This document shows positions 53,419 through 62,944 of a stretch of 64,000 nucleotides of DNA, one piece after another; position 1 is the first letter of the stretch, and each line of letters begins with the position of its first letter. A program made the position numbers and the translations under genes. A model generated the notes under the pieces. The model ran no database searches and was not told the origin of the DNA. It saw only the letters and a program-made list of their open reading frames with translations. Source of the DNA: Chitinophaga pinensis (lineage in GTDB: Bacteria; Bacteroidota; Bacteroidia; Chitinophagales; Chitinophagaceae); contig LR632930.1 in the NCBI GenBank assembly GCA_902167325.1, positions 4,712,001 through 4,776,000 of the forward strand, written 5' to 3'.

Positions 53419-53696
53419 ATGGGGGAAACGAATTGAATGAGCAATATTAAAACATTCAAAACAAATACATATGGATGAATTTCGGCAAAACGTACCTTTT
53501 TCAACAACAGCATTACGATAGTGGTAAGGATGGTGATGATATTCAGGGGCGCAGCCACGAGCCAGCCCAGTATGGTAATGTGTTTGGTAAGAAAGCTCCA
53601 GGCCTCGGGATCGCCCATCATACGAACGCCATAGCCAAGCAGGAAGCAAATATTACAGATAAAGCTCAATTTTATGAGAAAGCGGACGAGCCTCAT
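53415..53696 (-). CDS. Small three-helix membrane protein of unknown function
   Basis: A 93-residue protein with three membrane segments (FLIKLSFICNICFLLGYGV; ILGWLVAAPLNIITILTTIVMLLL; YVFVLNVLILLIQFVS). I do not know a named family. Its stop overlaps the YhhQ-type gene start by four bases, so the two are co-translated and probably related in function. Its start lies 64 nt from the divergent YfhO gene. Confidence 0.78.
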   Translation of the reverse strand: MRLVRFLIKLSFICNICFLLGYGVRMMGDPEAWSFLTKHITILGWLVAAPLNIITILTTIVMLLLKKVRFAEIHPYVFVLNVLILLIQFVSPI

Positions 53697-53760
53697 ATTG
53701 AAATTTCGGATAAAATACAGTTATTTTGGATTCTTTTAAAAACTAAACCGGAAAAACCCG

Positions 53761-56247
53761 ATGCAACAAAGCTGGCTAAAAGGCCTATTGAAACATGTGT
53801 ATGCCATCCTGATCTTCCTCGGACTGGCGTTTTTGTTCTGCTCGCCCGTGCTGGATGGCATGGAGCTGCGGCAGACCGATAACGTATCCTGGAAAGGTAT
53901 GTCGCAGGAAGCACGTGCTTACCATGACAGTACCGGCATCAATCCCATATGGACCAACGCCATGTTCGGGGGTATGCCTACGTATCAGATCTATATGACG
54001 CAGGATAACTATACGTATTACCTGCACGAGATCGCTACGCTGGGCCTGCCCAAGCCTGTGAACTTTTACTTCCTGGCCATGATCGGGTTTTACTTCCTGC
54101 TCTCTGTCATGAATTTCCGCTGGTGGATATCCATAATGGGCGCCATAGCCTTCGGGTTCACCTCTTATAACGCCATGATCATCGCTGCCGGGCACGATAC
54201 CAAGATGTTCACCATCACCTACATGGCGCCGTTGCTGGCAGGCATCCTCCTCGCCTACCGGGGTAAATACTTCATCGGCGGCATCATTACCTGTATAACA
54301 TTGTGCCTCATGATCACATCGGGGCACTACCAGATGTTGTATTACATGCTGATCGTATGCCTTTGCATCGGCATCGCCTACCTCGTGCATGCTGTCCGTA
54401 ATAAGCAACTCCCGCAATTCCTGAAAGCCACCGGCATGCTGGTGGGCTTCGGTATTTTGTCGGTATTGCCCAGCACGGTATCCCTGTGGACTACCACCGA
54501 GTTCGGTAAATACACCATGCGCGGCGGCCATAGCGAACTTACGCCAGAAGCCGGTCAGGAAAGCGATAAAACCAAAGGCGGTCTGGATAAAAGCTATGCT
54601 TTCAATTGGAGCGAAGGCATTATGGAAACCCTCACCATCGTAGCGCCTAACCTGTATGGCGGTCCTACCACTGGCCCGCTTCCCGGTAATGGTGAAATGC
54701 ATAAACAACTGGTGAATATGGGCGTTCCACAGTCGCAGGCCGATCAACTGATAGAGCAGATGCCGCGTTACTGGGGTGGCCAGCCTATGACCGACGGTGG
54801 TGTGTACTGGGGGGCTATCATCCTCTTCTTCTTCGTACTCGCCCTGTTTATCGTGAAGGATTTCAACAAAGGTTGGATCGTTGCCTCCATTATCATCTGT
54901 GTGATACTCGCCTGGGGCGATAACCTATCGTTCATCAACTACTTCCTGTTCGATCATCTCCCCCTGTACAATAAATTCCGCGCACCGGCACAGGCTCTGG
55001 TGATACCGCAGGTGCTTGTACCTTTCTTCGCCTGCTGGGGTTTAAACCAGCTCATCAATGATGCGCAGGATAAAGTACTGGCGCTGAAGAACCTTAAAAA
55101 AGCACTGTATGTAACCGGCGGACTTGCCCTGCTGCTCCTGCTGGGTTCCTTCGGTATGTTCTCTTTCACCCACAGTAAAGACTTTGCGCTACAGTACTTC
55201 AGCCAGTTCGTAGGAGAGAATCAGGAGATGCTCAATCAGCTGATCACCGCCCTGAAGGCAGACCGTGCTTCGCTGCTGCGGATCGATGCCCTGCGTAGCC
55301 TCCTGTTTATCATTGCCGCTTTCGGACTTTGCTGGGCATGGCTGAAAGGGCGCCTTGCCGCTACGCCGGTACTGGCTATCCTCGCAGGACTCGTTGCCAT
55401 CGATCAGATGTGGGTCTCCTACCGTATCCTTAATAAGGAAAACTATGTTACTCCGTCTGACTACAGTGCCATCTTCGCGCCATCTCCGGTAGATAATGAG
55501 ATCAAAAAAGATCCCGATCCTTACTACCGCGTGTTCAATACCGCCCGTTTCGAAGATGCCATCAGCTCGTACCATCATAAGAGCGTGGGCGGTTACAGCC
55601 CTGTGAAGCTCGCCCTTTACCAGGACCTCATCCAGCATCAGCTGAGCAAAGGCACTCCGGGCGTCATCAACATGCTCAATACCAAATACGTTATTTTCCA
55701 GAACCAGGAGGGCCAGCTCTCTTACCAGCAGAACCCCGCAGCACTGGGCAATGCCTGGTTTGTGGACAGTCTCGTTTGGGCGAAGAATGCTGACGTGGAA
55801 ATGAAAACACTGGACAGCTTGCCTACAGGCCACGCAGCCGTGATAGACGAGCGCTTCCGTGCTTCCCTGAACGGATTTACGCCCGCGAAAGACTCCGCCA
55901 GCCACATCAAACTCACCAAATACGGACTTAACGAGCTGCATTACACCAGCTCCAACAGCAAAGCCGGTCTCGCAGTATTCTCCGACATCTACTACCCGGC
56001 CGGCTGGAAGCTGACGATAGACGGGAAGGAAGAAGAGATCCTGCGGGTGAACTACCTGCTGCGCGCAGCTAAGATACCTGCGGGCGATCATGCCATCGTG
56101 ATGAAGTTTGAACCGGAATCTTATTACCTCGGTAACAAGATTACTGCGGCATCCTCCATTACCATGCTGGTACTGCTGGCACTTGCCATTGCCTTCGAGT
56201 TCATCCGCCAGCGAAAGGCGAATGCCAAAAAGGAAACTGCTAAATAA
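53761..56247 (+). CDS. YfhO-family multi-pass membrane protein (putative glycosyl/lipid transferase)
   Basis: An 828-residue protein. A first membrane helix (VYAILIFLGLAFLFCSPVLDG) leads to a periplasmic segment with ELRQTDNVSWKGMSQEA and NAMFGGMPTYQI, the family signature in Bacteroidota. About ten further helices occupy residues 100-560, for example ITYMAPLLAGILLAYRGKYFIGG and GALYVTGGLALLLLLGSFGMF. A soluble region (about 570-790) precedes a last helix (SSITMLVLLALAIAFEFI). Gram-positive relatives glycosylate lipoteichoic acid; the Bacteroidota role is not known. It stands alone, closed by the inverted repeat at 56274-56343. Confidence 0.92.
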   Translation: MQQSWLKGLLKHVYAILIFLGLAFLFCSPVLDGMELRQTDNVSWKGMSQEARAYHDSTGINPIWTNAMFGGMPTYQIYMTQDNYTYYLHEIATLGLPKPVNFYFLAMIGFYFLLSVMNFRWWISIMGAIAFGFTSYNAMIIAAGHDTKMFTITYMAPLLAGILLAYRGKYFIGGIITCITLCLMITSGHYQMLYYMLIVCLCIGIAYLVHAVRNKQLPQFLKATGMLVGFGILSVLPSTVSLWTTTEFGKYTMRGGHSELTPEAGQESDKTKGGLDKSYAFNWSEGIMETLTIVAPNLYGGPTTGPLPGNGEMHKQLVNMGVPQSQADQLIEQMPRYWGGQPMTDGGVYWGAIILFFFVLALFIVKDFNKGWIVASIIICVILAWGDNLSFINYFLFDHLPLYNKFRAPAQALVIPQVLVPFFACWGLNQLINDAQDKVLALKNLKKALYVTGGLALLLLLGSFGMFSFTHSKDFALQYFSQFVGENQEMLNQLITALKADRASLLRIDALRSLLFIIAAFGLCWAWLKGRLAATPVLAILAGLVAIDQMWVSYRILNKENYVTPSDYSAIFAPSPVDNEIKKDPDPYYRVFNTARFEDAISSYHHKSVGGYSPVKLALYQDLIQHQLSKGTPGVINMLNTKYVIFQNQEGQLSYQQNPAALGNAWFVDSLVWAKNADVEMKTLDSLPTGHAAVIDERFRASLNGFTPAKDSASHIKLTKYGLNELHYTSSNSKAGLAVFSDIYYPAGWKLTIDGKEEEILRVNYLLRAAKIPAGDHAIVMKFEPESYYLGNKITAASSITMLVLLALAIAFEFIRQRKANAKKETAK

Positions 56248-56273
56248 GCTTTCCACACATTACAATAAACACG

Positions 56274-56343
56274 GCCCGGCTATCGAATGATGGCCGGGCC
56301 GTTGTGTTTAAAACAAAACCCGGCCATCATTCGATAGCCGGGC
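56274..56343. terminator. Large perfect inverted repeat acting as bidirectional terminator
   Basis: A 25-bp arm at 56274-56298 is the exact reverse complement of 56319-56343, with a 20-base spacer. Each arm can also fold alone through CCCGGC and GCCGGG. It lies between the convergent YfhO gene and the glycosyltransferase operon. T-rich stretches flank the stems on both strands (TTTTAA after the right arm on plus). Confidence 0.85.
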
Positions 56344-56368
56344 TTTTAAATGTATCGCCAGGAGCATA

Positions 56369-57280
56369 TTAATACCACAACCGCGCCTCCGTTTTGCGGA
56401 GGTAATTGCGGGCTTCCGCGCCTACAGGAGTACGTTTGTTATGACGGGGAATACTGAAAATGGCTTTCCATCCTTTAGCCCATCCTTTCCAGTCCCACTG
56501 GGTTTTCTTCAAATATTCCAGTGACCACATAAGGGCTGTGCTGAAATAACAGAAACGCGGCAGGTAACGGTACGCCACCTTCGCTTTATTCACCCACAGC
56601 ATGCGCATCTTATCTGCATGGGGTGTACGCCCCAGGGGCGATTCGTTATGCATCACCACAATGTCGGATAAGTAAGCGATGGAAATTCCTTTGTCGATCA
56701 CCCGGTACGAAAGGTCGTACTCCTCCATACCGTAAAAGAAATCTTCCGGATACAACCCTGCGGCATCGTAGGTTTCTTTCAGGATGGCATGACCACAACC
56801 GATGAAATAGGGTGCGAGGAAGTGCGGTTTGTTATGATACTTTTTGAATTGCTTATGCGGGAAGGCGTTCACCTGCATTTGGCCGGTGCTGGCATAGAGA
56901 ACTTTGAAACAGAGGATGCCGGCATGATTTCCAGGCAGGTAGCCACTGTTAAATGCTACTGCTATCGTCTGCAGCGCGGTATCGTCGCGGAACCAGGCAT
57001 CATCGTCGATAGTAACGAGGATAGGCGCTTTGGCCATGGAGATGCCGAGATTGCGCCCTCTGGCCACACCGAGGTTCTCAGGGGAATCTATGTACTTAAA
57101 AAAAGGGTACCCTGCCATGAAGGATTTCACTTCACTGTAATCGGCCGTGGAGGCGTTATTGATAACGATCACTTCTTCCAGCAGTGCATCCGCCCCCTGC
57201 TGGGTTGCGAGGTTGCGAACGAGCAGACCGAGATCTTCGGGCCGGTTATAAGTGATGATAATGACGGATAATGGCTTCAT
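56369..57280 (-). CDS. GT2 family glycosyltransferase
   Basis: A 303-residue protein with the GT-A fold: SVIIITYNRPEDLGLLVRNL, VIVINNAST, LGVARGRNLGI, VTIDDDAWF (DxD-type metal site), IGCGHAILKETYDAAGLYPEDFFYGMEEYDLSYRV and a basic C-terminus. It is the last gene of the surface-glycan operon, 1 nt after the GT4 gene. It probably adds one sugar to a surface polysaccharide or glycoprotein glycan; donor and acceptor are unknown. Confidence 0.93.
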   Translation of the reverse strand: MKPLSVIIITYNRPEDLGLLVRNLATQQGADALLEEVIVINNASTADYSEVKSFMAGYPFFKYIDSPENLGVARGRNLGISMAKAPILVTIDDDAWFRDDTALQTIAVAFNSGYLPGNHAGILCFKVLYASTGQMQVNAFPHKQFKKYHNKPHFLAPYFIGCGHAILKETYDAAGLYPEDFFYGMEEYDLSYRVIDKGISIAYLSDIVVMHNESPLGRTPHADKMRMLWVNKAKVAYRYLPRFCYFSTALMWSLEYLKKTQWDWKGWAKGWKAIFSIPRHNKRTPVGAEARNYLRKTEARLWY

Positions 57281-57281
57281 A

Positions 57282-58442
57282 TTAATTCAACAAAAGGCTG
57301 CGGTATGCGGCAGCAAACGCTTCCAGGCTAAAATGTTCGCGGGCGTAGGCGATGTTCGTTTCCCGCATGGCGGCCAGTGCTTCCGGCCGTGCTTCCTGCA
57401 GGAGGCGCGTCCCTTCCTCAACAATGGCTGCTTCTGACTGGTTATGCGGGATCAGCCATCCGTGTACGCCGTGTGCCACATGATACGGAATATCCCCCAC
57501 ATCGGTAGCCAGCACTGCGAGGCCGCGCGCCATGGCTTCCATGATCACCATGGGGAAACCTTCGCGGGTGGAGGTGATGGCGATGATACGGTGCTTGCGG
57601 TACAGGGTATCTATCACATCTGCTTCCGACTGCTCACCATAAAACCGGCAGTTCATTTTCAACGCATCGGGGATAGCGCTTTCAACAGGGCCAAGCATCC
57701 CCGCCTGTTCACCTGCTGCCTGTGCAATGGCTGCTACCAGCCAGGGGCGCTTCTCTTCCGTTCCACGGCCTACATACAGGAGCCTTGTCAGTTCCCGGAG
57801 CGGAGCCACTTCTTCAGGGATGGGAATGCCGTTCATGATGAGGCGGATGCGTTCACCATACGCTGCCGGAATGCGGTAGCGATTATACAATTCCAGATGC
57901 TGCCGGATGCTGTCGCGGCTGATCATGACCGTAGATTCGTAAAAAGGCAGAAAGGGTATGCGGATGAAGGAAAAGCTGCAATAGGAATGAATCAGCTCTA
58001 TCTGCCGTACTTCCCGTGGCAGATGGGGCGAGAGTTTATATGCAAAATTGCACTGTCCGTTAAATACTACCGGCGTTATACTCTGCCTGCGGATGTACTC
58101 CGCAATAATCCCCCGCCAGATCAGGTTGTTCCAGTACATGAACTTATTATCGGTGTACTCAGATATATCCCTGATCTCCACATTGGGAGCCTTGAATGCA
58201 TCGAACAATGCGCTGCCCTGCGATTTCTTTGTGAAGAAAACGAGGATGCGCTTTTCGGGGAACAGTTGCGTGATCTGTGCATGCACTTTCTCCGCCCCGC
58301 CAACATGGTAAAACGGGAAGAAGAGGAAGATATCGTGCTCACCTTTCAGGGGCCGCATCCGGGCGATCATCCGCCCCAGCAATGCAAAGGGGAAAATCAC
58401 AAGGGCTTCGAGGCGCCGTTTGAGGATGAACAGTTTATACAT
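57282..58442 (-). CDS. GT4-like (GT-B) glycosyltransferase
   Basis: A 386-residue protein of GT-B type. The N-terminal half has FFPFYHVGGAEKVHAQI. The C-terminal donor half has RLLYVGRGTEEKRPWLVAAIA, FYGEQSEADVIDTLYRKHRIIAITSTREGFPMVIMEAMARGLAVLATDVGDIPYHV, the classical glycosyl-transferases group 1 signature. Its start overlaps the preceding GT2 gene by 8 nt. It is a retaining sugar transferase acting in the same surface-glycan pathway; substrate not determinable. Confidence 0.94.
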   Translation of the reverse strand: MYKLFILKRRLEALVIFPFALLGRMIARMRPLKGEHDIFLFFPFYHVGGAEKVHAQITQLFPEKRILVFFTKKSQGSALFDAFKAPNVEIRDISEYTDNKFMYWNNLIWRGIIAEYIRRQSITPVVFNGQCNFAYKLSPHLPREVRQIELIHSYCSFSFIRIPFLPFYESTVMISRDSIRQHLELYNRYRIPAAYGERIRLIMNGIPIPEEVAPLRELTRLLYVGRGTEEKRPWLVAAIAQAAGEQAGMLGPVESAIPDALKMNCRFYGEQSEADVIDTLYRKHRIIAITSTREGFPMVIMEAMARGLAVLATDVGDIPYHVAHGVHGWLIPHNQSEAAIVEEGTRLLQEARPEALAAMRETNIAYAREHFSLEAFAAAYRSLLLN

Positions 58443-59256
58443 GGGCGTTACGTTGTTTCAGGAATTTAACAAAGGCTATTACCCCATCGCGGCACATACC
58501 GGCAAAAACGCGGCAATCGAATCCGTTCCATTTGCCCTGCCCAACTCTGTATGCGAGGTAACGCCTTTTACAATGAAAATGCCGCAGGAAAATGTTACTC
58601 CGTTTAATGACCGACACGGTCACTGATCCGGAATGTACCCGGTACAGTAACAATGGTACGGGTACTTTCTCGATCACCTTGCCATCGCCTTCGAGCCGCA
58701 ACCACAGGTCATAATCTTCGATATGCTTTTGTTCTTTCCGGTAAGGATATTCACGGAACACCTCTGCCCGCGCCATTACGCCGGGATGGGCGATGCAGTT
58801 GGCATAAGGCAGTTTGGCGCTTATCTGTGCATGGGTGGCACAGGCCCTGTCTTCAGGCCACTCCCCTGTCACCTTCCCGTTTTCATCGATGAAAGTGATG
58901 AAGCACCCTACCACTGCGGTTTCCGGATGTGCGTTGAGCCATGCTGCCTGCTGCTCGAAACGTTCGGGGAGGCATACATCATCTGCATCGATCCGTGCGA
59001 TGTATTTACCCCTTGCGGCAGCGATGCCGCGGTTGAGACTGAATATAAAACCGTGATTGGTTTGCGGGAGGTATTGAATACGGGAGTCGTTGAAGGAAAG
59101 GATAGTGGCCTCACTGTCGTCGGAAGACCCGTCGTTGATCACAATCAGCTCAAAATCTCCCAGTGTTTGGGCCAGCAGCGCTTCCAGCGTTTGCCGGAGA
59201 AAAGGGCCGCCGTTATAAACGGGTAATATGACAGAGATAAGCGGTGCTATTGCCAT
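58435..59256 (-). CDS. GT2 family glycosyltransferase
   Basis: A 273-residue GT-A enzyme: ISVILPVYNGGPFLRQTLEALLAQT, ELIVINDGSSDDSEA, NRGIAAARGKYIARIDADDVCLPERFEQQ (DxD) and EDYDLWLRLE. The C-terminal 60 residues are basic and may touch the membrane. It lies 6 nt after the fucosyltransferase gene and overlaps the GT4 gene by 8 nt, so it is firmly within the operon. Confidence 0.95.
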   Translation of the reverse strand: MAIAPLISVILPVYNGGPFLRQTLEALLAQTLGDFELIVINDGSSDDSEATILSFNDSRIQYLPQTNHGFIFSLNRGIAAARGKYIARIDADDVCLPERFEQQAAWLNAHPETAVVGCFITFIDENGKVTGEWPEDRACATHAQISAKLPYANCIAHPGVMARAEVFREYPYRKEQKHIEDYDLWLRLEGDGKVIEKVPVPLLLYRVHSGSVTVSVIKRSNIFLRHFHCKRRYLAYRVGQGKWNGFDCRVFAGMCRDGVIAFVKFLKQRNAHV

Positions 59257-59262
59257 GATGCT

Positions 59263-60099
59263 TTAAATTCTGGTCCAGTCTGCAGGAACAAGGTCTGCAT
59301 CGTTAATCCCTTCCGCCAGGAACCACTTCTTCGGGGCGGTTACCTGTTTGCCTTCGTACCGGTTCAGCCAGGCCGCCCACCAGCTATAGCTGCTGTTGGC
59401 GATGATCTGGTGCCGGCAGCTGCTCATGAGGAAAAGGTCTTCATATTGTGTACTGCTCAGCGATCCGCTCAGGATCTCATAAGATATTCCTGCCGGGAGG
59501 TTGTTACGCACCCATTCCGGATCGTTGGTAAATATATAAAAAGTTGCGCCGGGGTAGCGTGCAGCAGCCCGCTGATAGTATTCCGGCTCACAAATGCCAT
59601 GGTAAGTAGCCGCTGAGCTGCTGGTATAATCACCCCGCCGAAAGTGCATGGCCACACTGTTGCTGTTACGCAATGCTGCTGCTTTGGCCAGTATTTCAGG
59701 TGAGAATTCAATATTGAAAGCAAACTCCTGCCGGATCACATAAGCCGATGCCTCGAAGTACTTCCAGCTTTGCCAGTAGCCTTTCAGATAAACGGGAGGC
59801 CTTAGAGAAAAGAAGGCAGGATCAACATGGTAATGTTCTTCCCGGAACAAGGTGCGCATGGATGCGGGCGCAAGCCGGTTGAATACTTTACCGGCGAAAC
59901 CGGGTTGCGGGATCATATCTTCCGTGGCAATACCGGCACGGATCTTTAATCCATCCAGCCCATACATTCCTTCCTGACGGGGTTCGTAGCTTCCCTTATC
60001 CAGGAACAGCGGAACGTTATGGCGCAGGGCGAGGGCACGGCCTGCGGCGTATTGGAACATCTGGTTGCCCAGCCCGCCTTTTAATTGAACAAGGATCAA
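59263..60099 (-). CDS. GT11 alpha-1,2-fucosyltransferase
   Basis: About 278 residues. Key family features are LKGGLGNQMFQYAAGRALA at the N-terminus, the GDP-fucose-binding HFRRGDY (about 150), YIFTNDPEWV and SSCRHQIIANSSYSWWAAWL near the C-terminus. No ATG is available. The frame has TTG codons at 60120 and 60099. I prefer 60099, since it begins M-I-L-V-Q-L like GT11 relatives and because 60120 lies inside a promoter box. The enzyme transfers fucose from GDP-fucose to galactose, so the operon's product is probably a fucosylated surface glycan. Confidence 0.93.
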   Translation of the reverse strand: MILVQLKGGLGNQMFQYAAGRALALRHNVPLFLDKGSYEPRQEGMYGLDGLKIRAGIATEDMIPQPGFAGKVFNRLAPASMRTLFREEHYHVDPAFFSLRPPVYLKGYWQSWKYFEASAYVIRQEFAFNIEFSPEILAKAAALRNSNSVAMHFRRGDYTSSSAATYHGICEPEYYQRAAARYPGATFYIFTNDPEWVRNNLPAGISYEILSGSLSSTQYEDLFLMSSCRHQIIANSSYSWWAAWLNRYEGKQVTAPKKWFLAEGINDADLVPADWTRI

Positions 60100-60117
60100 G
60101 ATGGCTTGGTTTTGGCG

Positions 60118-60125
60118 CAAAATTA
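60118..60125 (-). promoter_or_regulatory. -7 promoter box TAATTTTG for the glycosyltransferase operon
   Basis: On the minus strand TAATTTTG fits TAnnTTTG. It lies between the end of the T9SS-exported protein gene (60149) and the fucosyltransferase, so the four glycosyltransferase genes may have their own promoter. No clear -33 TTTG is visible. Confidence 0.45.
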
Positions 60126-60148
60126 TCCTTTTTCGATCATTAATCCGA

Positions 60149-62824
60149 TCAGCGGAGTAAAGTTACCGTTCCTTTCCGCTCCACAGGCCCGCATTCGGAT
60201 TCAATGCGCAGTACATATACGAATGTGCCGATATCGAGGGGTACGTTCCTGTAAGTACCATCCCAGCAATCGTTGGCTTTGTTGGTCCGGAAAACCACAT
60301 TCCCCCATCGGTCAAAAACCGACAGCTCAAATCGGGTGGCCGGTCCTGCCGTTTTCACGCCAAAGCAGTCGTTCACACCATCGCTGTTAGGCGTAAATGC
60401 ATTAGGCAGCTGAAAGTGCGGCCTTGGCCCTGTAAATGACACTGCTACCGTAATGGAATCGTTGTTGATACATCCGTAGAAGTCGGCCGCAGCCACGTAG
60501 TATTTGGTGGTTTCCACAGGCGATACCTGCTGGACGGGATTTGCACGATCCGTAATCCCCGGCGCAGGAAGCCAGTTGTAGGTTGCTGCGCCAGAAACCG
60601 ACAGGGTCGCAATGCCTTCCATACAGTTGATATCGTTGCTTTTGATAATGCTCAGCACCGGCGGCGGGCGCATGGTAACAGGGAGGGTCACACGTTCTTC
60701 CGTACCGCATACATTATCACGGAGAGTAACATGATAGGCGGTGCTGGAGGTAATTGCAGTCGCCAGCCTGTCACCCCTGCCAATCACCGTTCCGTCTTCC
60801 GATTCCCAAATGGCTTCGTCCATTCCCTTTGCTGTAAATACGACCGGGTGGGTTTTGCAACCATATGCATTTGCCGGTGTAACGGACATACTGCCCGGCT
60901 TCCGGACGGCTACCGACAGGTTAAAGGATTCCGACACTCCGCATACCGTGTTCACTATCCGCACGGCATAATTACCGCTGGCAGTGGGCTGCATCACCAA
61001 TTGGCTCGCCGTACCCACTACATTCTGCTGACCATCGGTCCAGGTATAGGTTCCCCCTCCCGAGGCGTAAAAAGTTACCGGTCGGCCTTCGCAGACGGTC
61101 ACATTGCGCGGGATAACATCCACTACCGGGCGGGGCGTTACCATTACAGGGAGCGTGATGGTAGCGGTTTGTCCGCACAGGTTCTCCCGGAGAACGGCGG
61201 TAAACGGAGCCGAGAGCTGAGGGGTAACAGTCAGCGTATTGCCCGTGCCCACCTGTGCACCGGTATGGTCGCTCCATGTTACCTGGTCTGCGCCCGTGGC
61301 AGTAAAGGTAACCGGGTTACCCGCACAAACGTTGAAGTTGCCCGGCGTTACATTCAGTACCGGCAGGGCATCTACGCGCACCGCCACCGTATCGCGGCTA
61401 TGGCAGCCATTGGCATGCTCTGCATATAAGAAGAATGAGGTATTTGTGTTGATGTTGGCTGAGGGGTTCGGGATAGTAAGGGAGGACAGCCGCGGATTTG
61501 GCTCCCAGCGGTAGGTGAGCGCCCCCGTGGCCTGAAACTGGGCATTACGGCCCTGGCAAATAGCCATATCCGTACCTGCATTCACTTTCGTATTGTTACA
61601 GGTTTGCACGATCTGTGGGTAATAATCCTCCACTTCCCCATCTGCTGTAAATCCGGCAACCTGTTCCACAGCCACACGGGTACCTGCAATCCTGAAACGG
61701 AAACCGATCCGGGCGAAACCTCCATCTGCCAGTGAATAGGGCAACCCTGCCCAGTTAAACACCGCCAGATTGGTACCAACAGGCACGGTTACCACTACCC
61801 TTTCCGCAGCACTGAAGGCCCCATCCATATTCCAGTCCATCCACCCGCTGGCATACGCTGTAGCGGCGGTCTGGTTCACGAGGGTGAGGCTAACGGTATA
61901 GTTGCCCGTGCTGCCATTGTATTCGGGAAATACGGATATCCCGTCTTCATCCACCCCATCGATATTATCATCGATACCCTCCACGGCATCCGCATCCGCG
62001 ATGATGCTGCCGAAGTGGAGGTCGGATGCAGGTACCAGTGCGGGTCCGGGCAATGTGAGGGTGCAACCGTTGACTGCGGTATAAGCAATTGCGTGCTGTG
62101 CGGAGGGGTATGGTGCCGGAAGATCACCCCGGTCTATAGGTGACAGTATCCCGAATGTAACGGCCATGCCTCCGGTGGCGCCGGTAGACCTTTCGAGGGA
62201 TGTACTGACCCGCAGGGGTATGGTACCGTCGGAATAAGTGGCCATCATTGGGTTTTGCCCCATTCCGGTACCACCGCCGAAAGTACTGGATATCCGGATC
62301 GTTTGGGTATTGCAGCCCGTAAGAGGACTTACCACGCCGAACACATTCGCAAAGAACTCCACTGTTTGCCAGGGCGCACCTGAAGTGGTAAAGTGTGTCA
62401 CTTCTTCCGGCATGGAAGCTTCTGCATCGGCGGCAATGAATGTAAAAGGGATAGCCACGCCATTCCGTGTAGCAGTAACCTCCATATCGAAACGGGCCGT
62501 AACGTTGGTGGCTACGCTGTGCAGTGAAGGCCGCATGGCAGTATTGGAAAACTCGTACAGGTTATGCAGTACCGCGCCATACCAGGTGTTCATGACATCC
62601 GGCCGGAGGCCCACCCCGGATACGTTGCTGAAACGGATAGTGACCACAATGCCATCGTCGGTAGTGAAGGTTCTTGTGGTCCCGTTGGCCACGGTAAATC
62701 CATTCCAGTCGAACCACCAGATATAGGGCTTTAGCTTACCCGTGCCCCGGTCTGCAAACTGTGCATAAGCCGGGAGCTGAAGGAAGCAAAGCAGGAAAAA
62801 TGGTAAAATCTTCCGGAAAGGCAT
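60149..62824 (-). CDS. Large T9SS-exported (type B sorting) CshA/GEVED/Ig-like surface protein
   Basis: An 891-residue protein with a signal peptide ending PAYAQ (about 22). Residues about 25-250 resemble a CshA-type fibrillar-adhesin domain (WWFDWNGFTV; TFTTDDGIVVTIRFSN). A GEVED domain follows (about 255-405, with VDEDGISVFPEYNG and FTADGEVEDYYPQ). Several Cys-containing Ig/PKD-like repeats come next, with recurring VC.G..VTFTA.GA..V.W patterns (about 410-780). The C-terminal 85 residues are the gliding-motility/T9SS type B domain: LPNAFTPNSDGVNDCF, FDRWGNVVF, WDGTYRN, GTFVYVLRI. It should be carried across the outer membrane by T9SS and held at the surface. The GT operon begins 50 nt downstream. 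Confidence 0.93.
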   Translation of the reverse strand: MPFRKILPFFLLCFLQLPAYAQFADRGTGKLKPYIWWFDWNGFTVANGTTRTFTTDDGIVVTIRFSNVSGVGLRPDVMNTWYGAVLHNLYEFSNTAMRPSLHSVATNVTARFDMEVTATRNGVAIPFTFIAADAEASMPEEVTHFTTSGAPWQTVEFFANVFGVVSPLTGCNTQTIRISSTFGGGTGMGQNPMMATYSDGTIPLRVSTSLERSTGATGGMAVTFGILSPIDRGDLPAPYPSAQHAIAYTAVNGCTLTLPGPALVPASDLHFGSIIADADAVEGIDDNIDGVDEDGISVFPEYNGSTGNYTVSLTLVNQTAATAYASGWMDWNMDGAFSAAERVVVTVPVGTNLAVFNWAGLPYSLADGGFARIGFRFRIAGTRVAVEQVAGFTADGEVEDYYPQIVQTCNNTKVNAGTDMAICQGRNAQFQATGALTYRWEPNPRLSSLTIPNPSANINTNTSFFLYAEHANGCHSRDTVAVRVDALPVLNVTPGNFNVCAGNPVTFTATGADQVTWSDHTGAQVGTGNTLTVTPQLSAPFTAVLRENLCGQTATITLPVMVTPRPVVDVIPRNVTVCEGRPVTFYASGGGTYTWTDGQQNVVGTASQLVMQPTASGNYAVRIVNTVCGVSESFNLSVAVRKPGSMSVTPANAYGCKTHPVVFTAKGMDEAIWESEDGTVIGRGDRLATAITSSTAYHVTLRDNVCGTEERVTLPVTMRPPPVLSIIKSNDINCMEGIATLSVSGAATYNWLPAPGITDRANPVQQVSPVETTKYYVAAADFYGCINNDSITVAVSFTGPRPHFQLPNAFTPNSDGVNDCFGVKTAGPATRFELSVFDRWGNVVFRTNKANDCWDGTYRNVPLDIGTFVYVLRIESECGPVERKGTVTLLR

Positions 62825-62944
62825 TGGGATCAGGGATAATTTGTACTGTACGGATATCCGGCACAGGATTAATAATCAAAGTTAATATTTCGTGCGGCAA
62901 TCCAAAATCATTCTATATTCGCCGTTAAGTTTGAAAGAAGAAAT

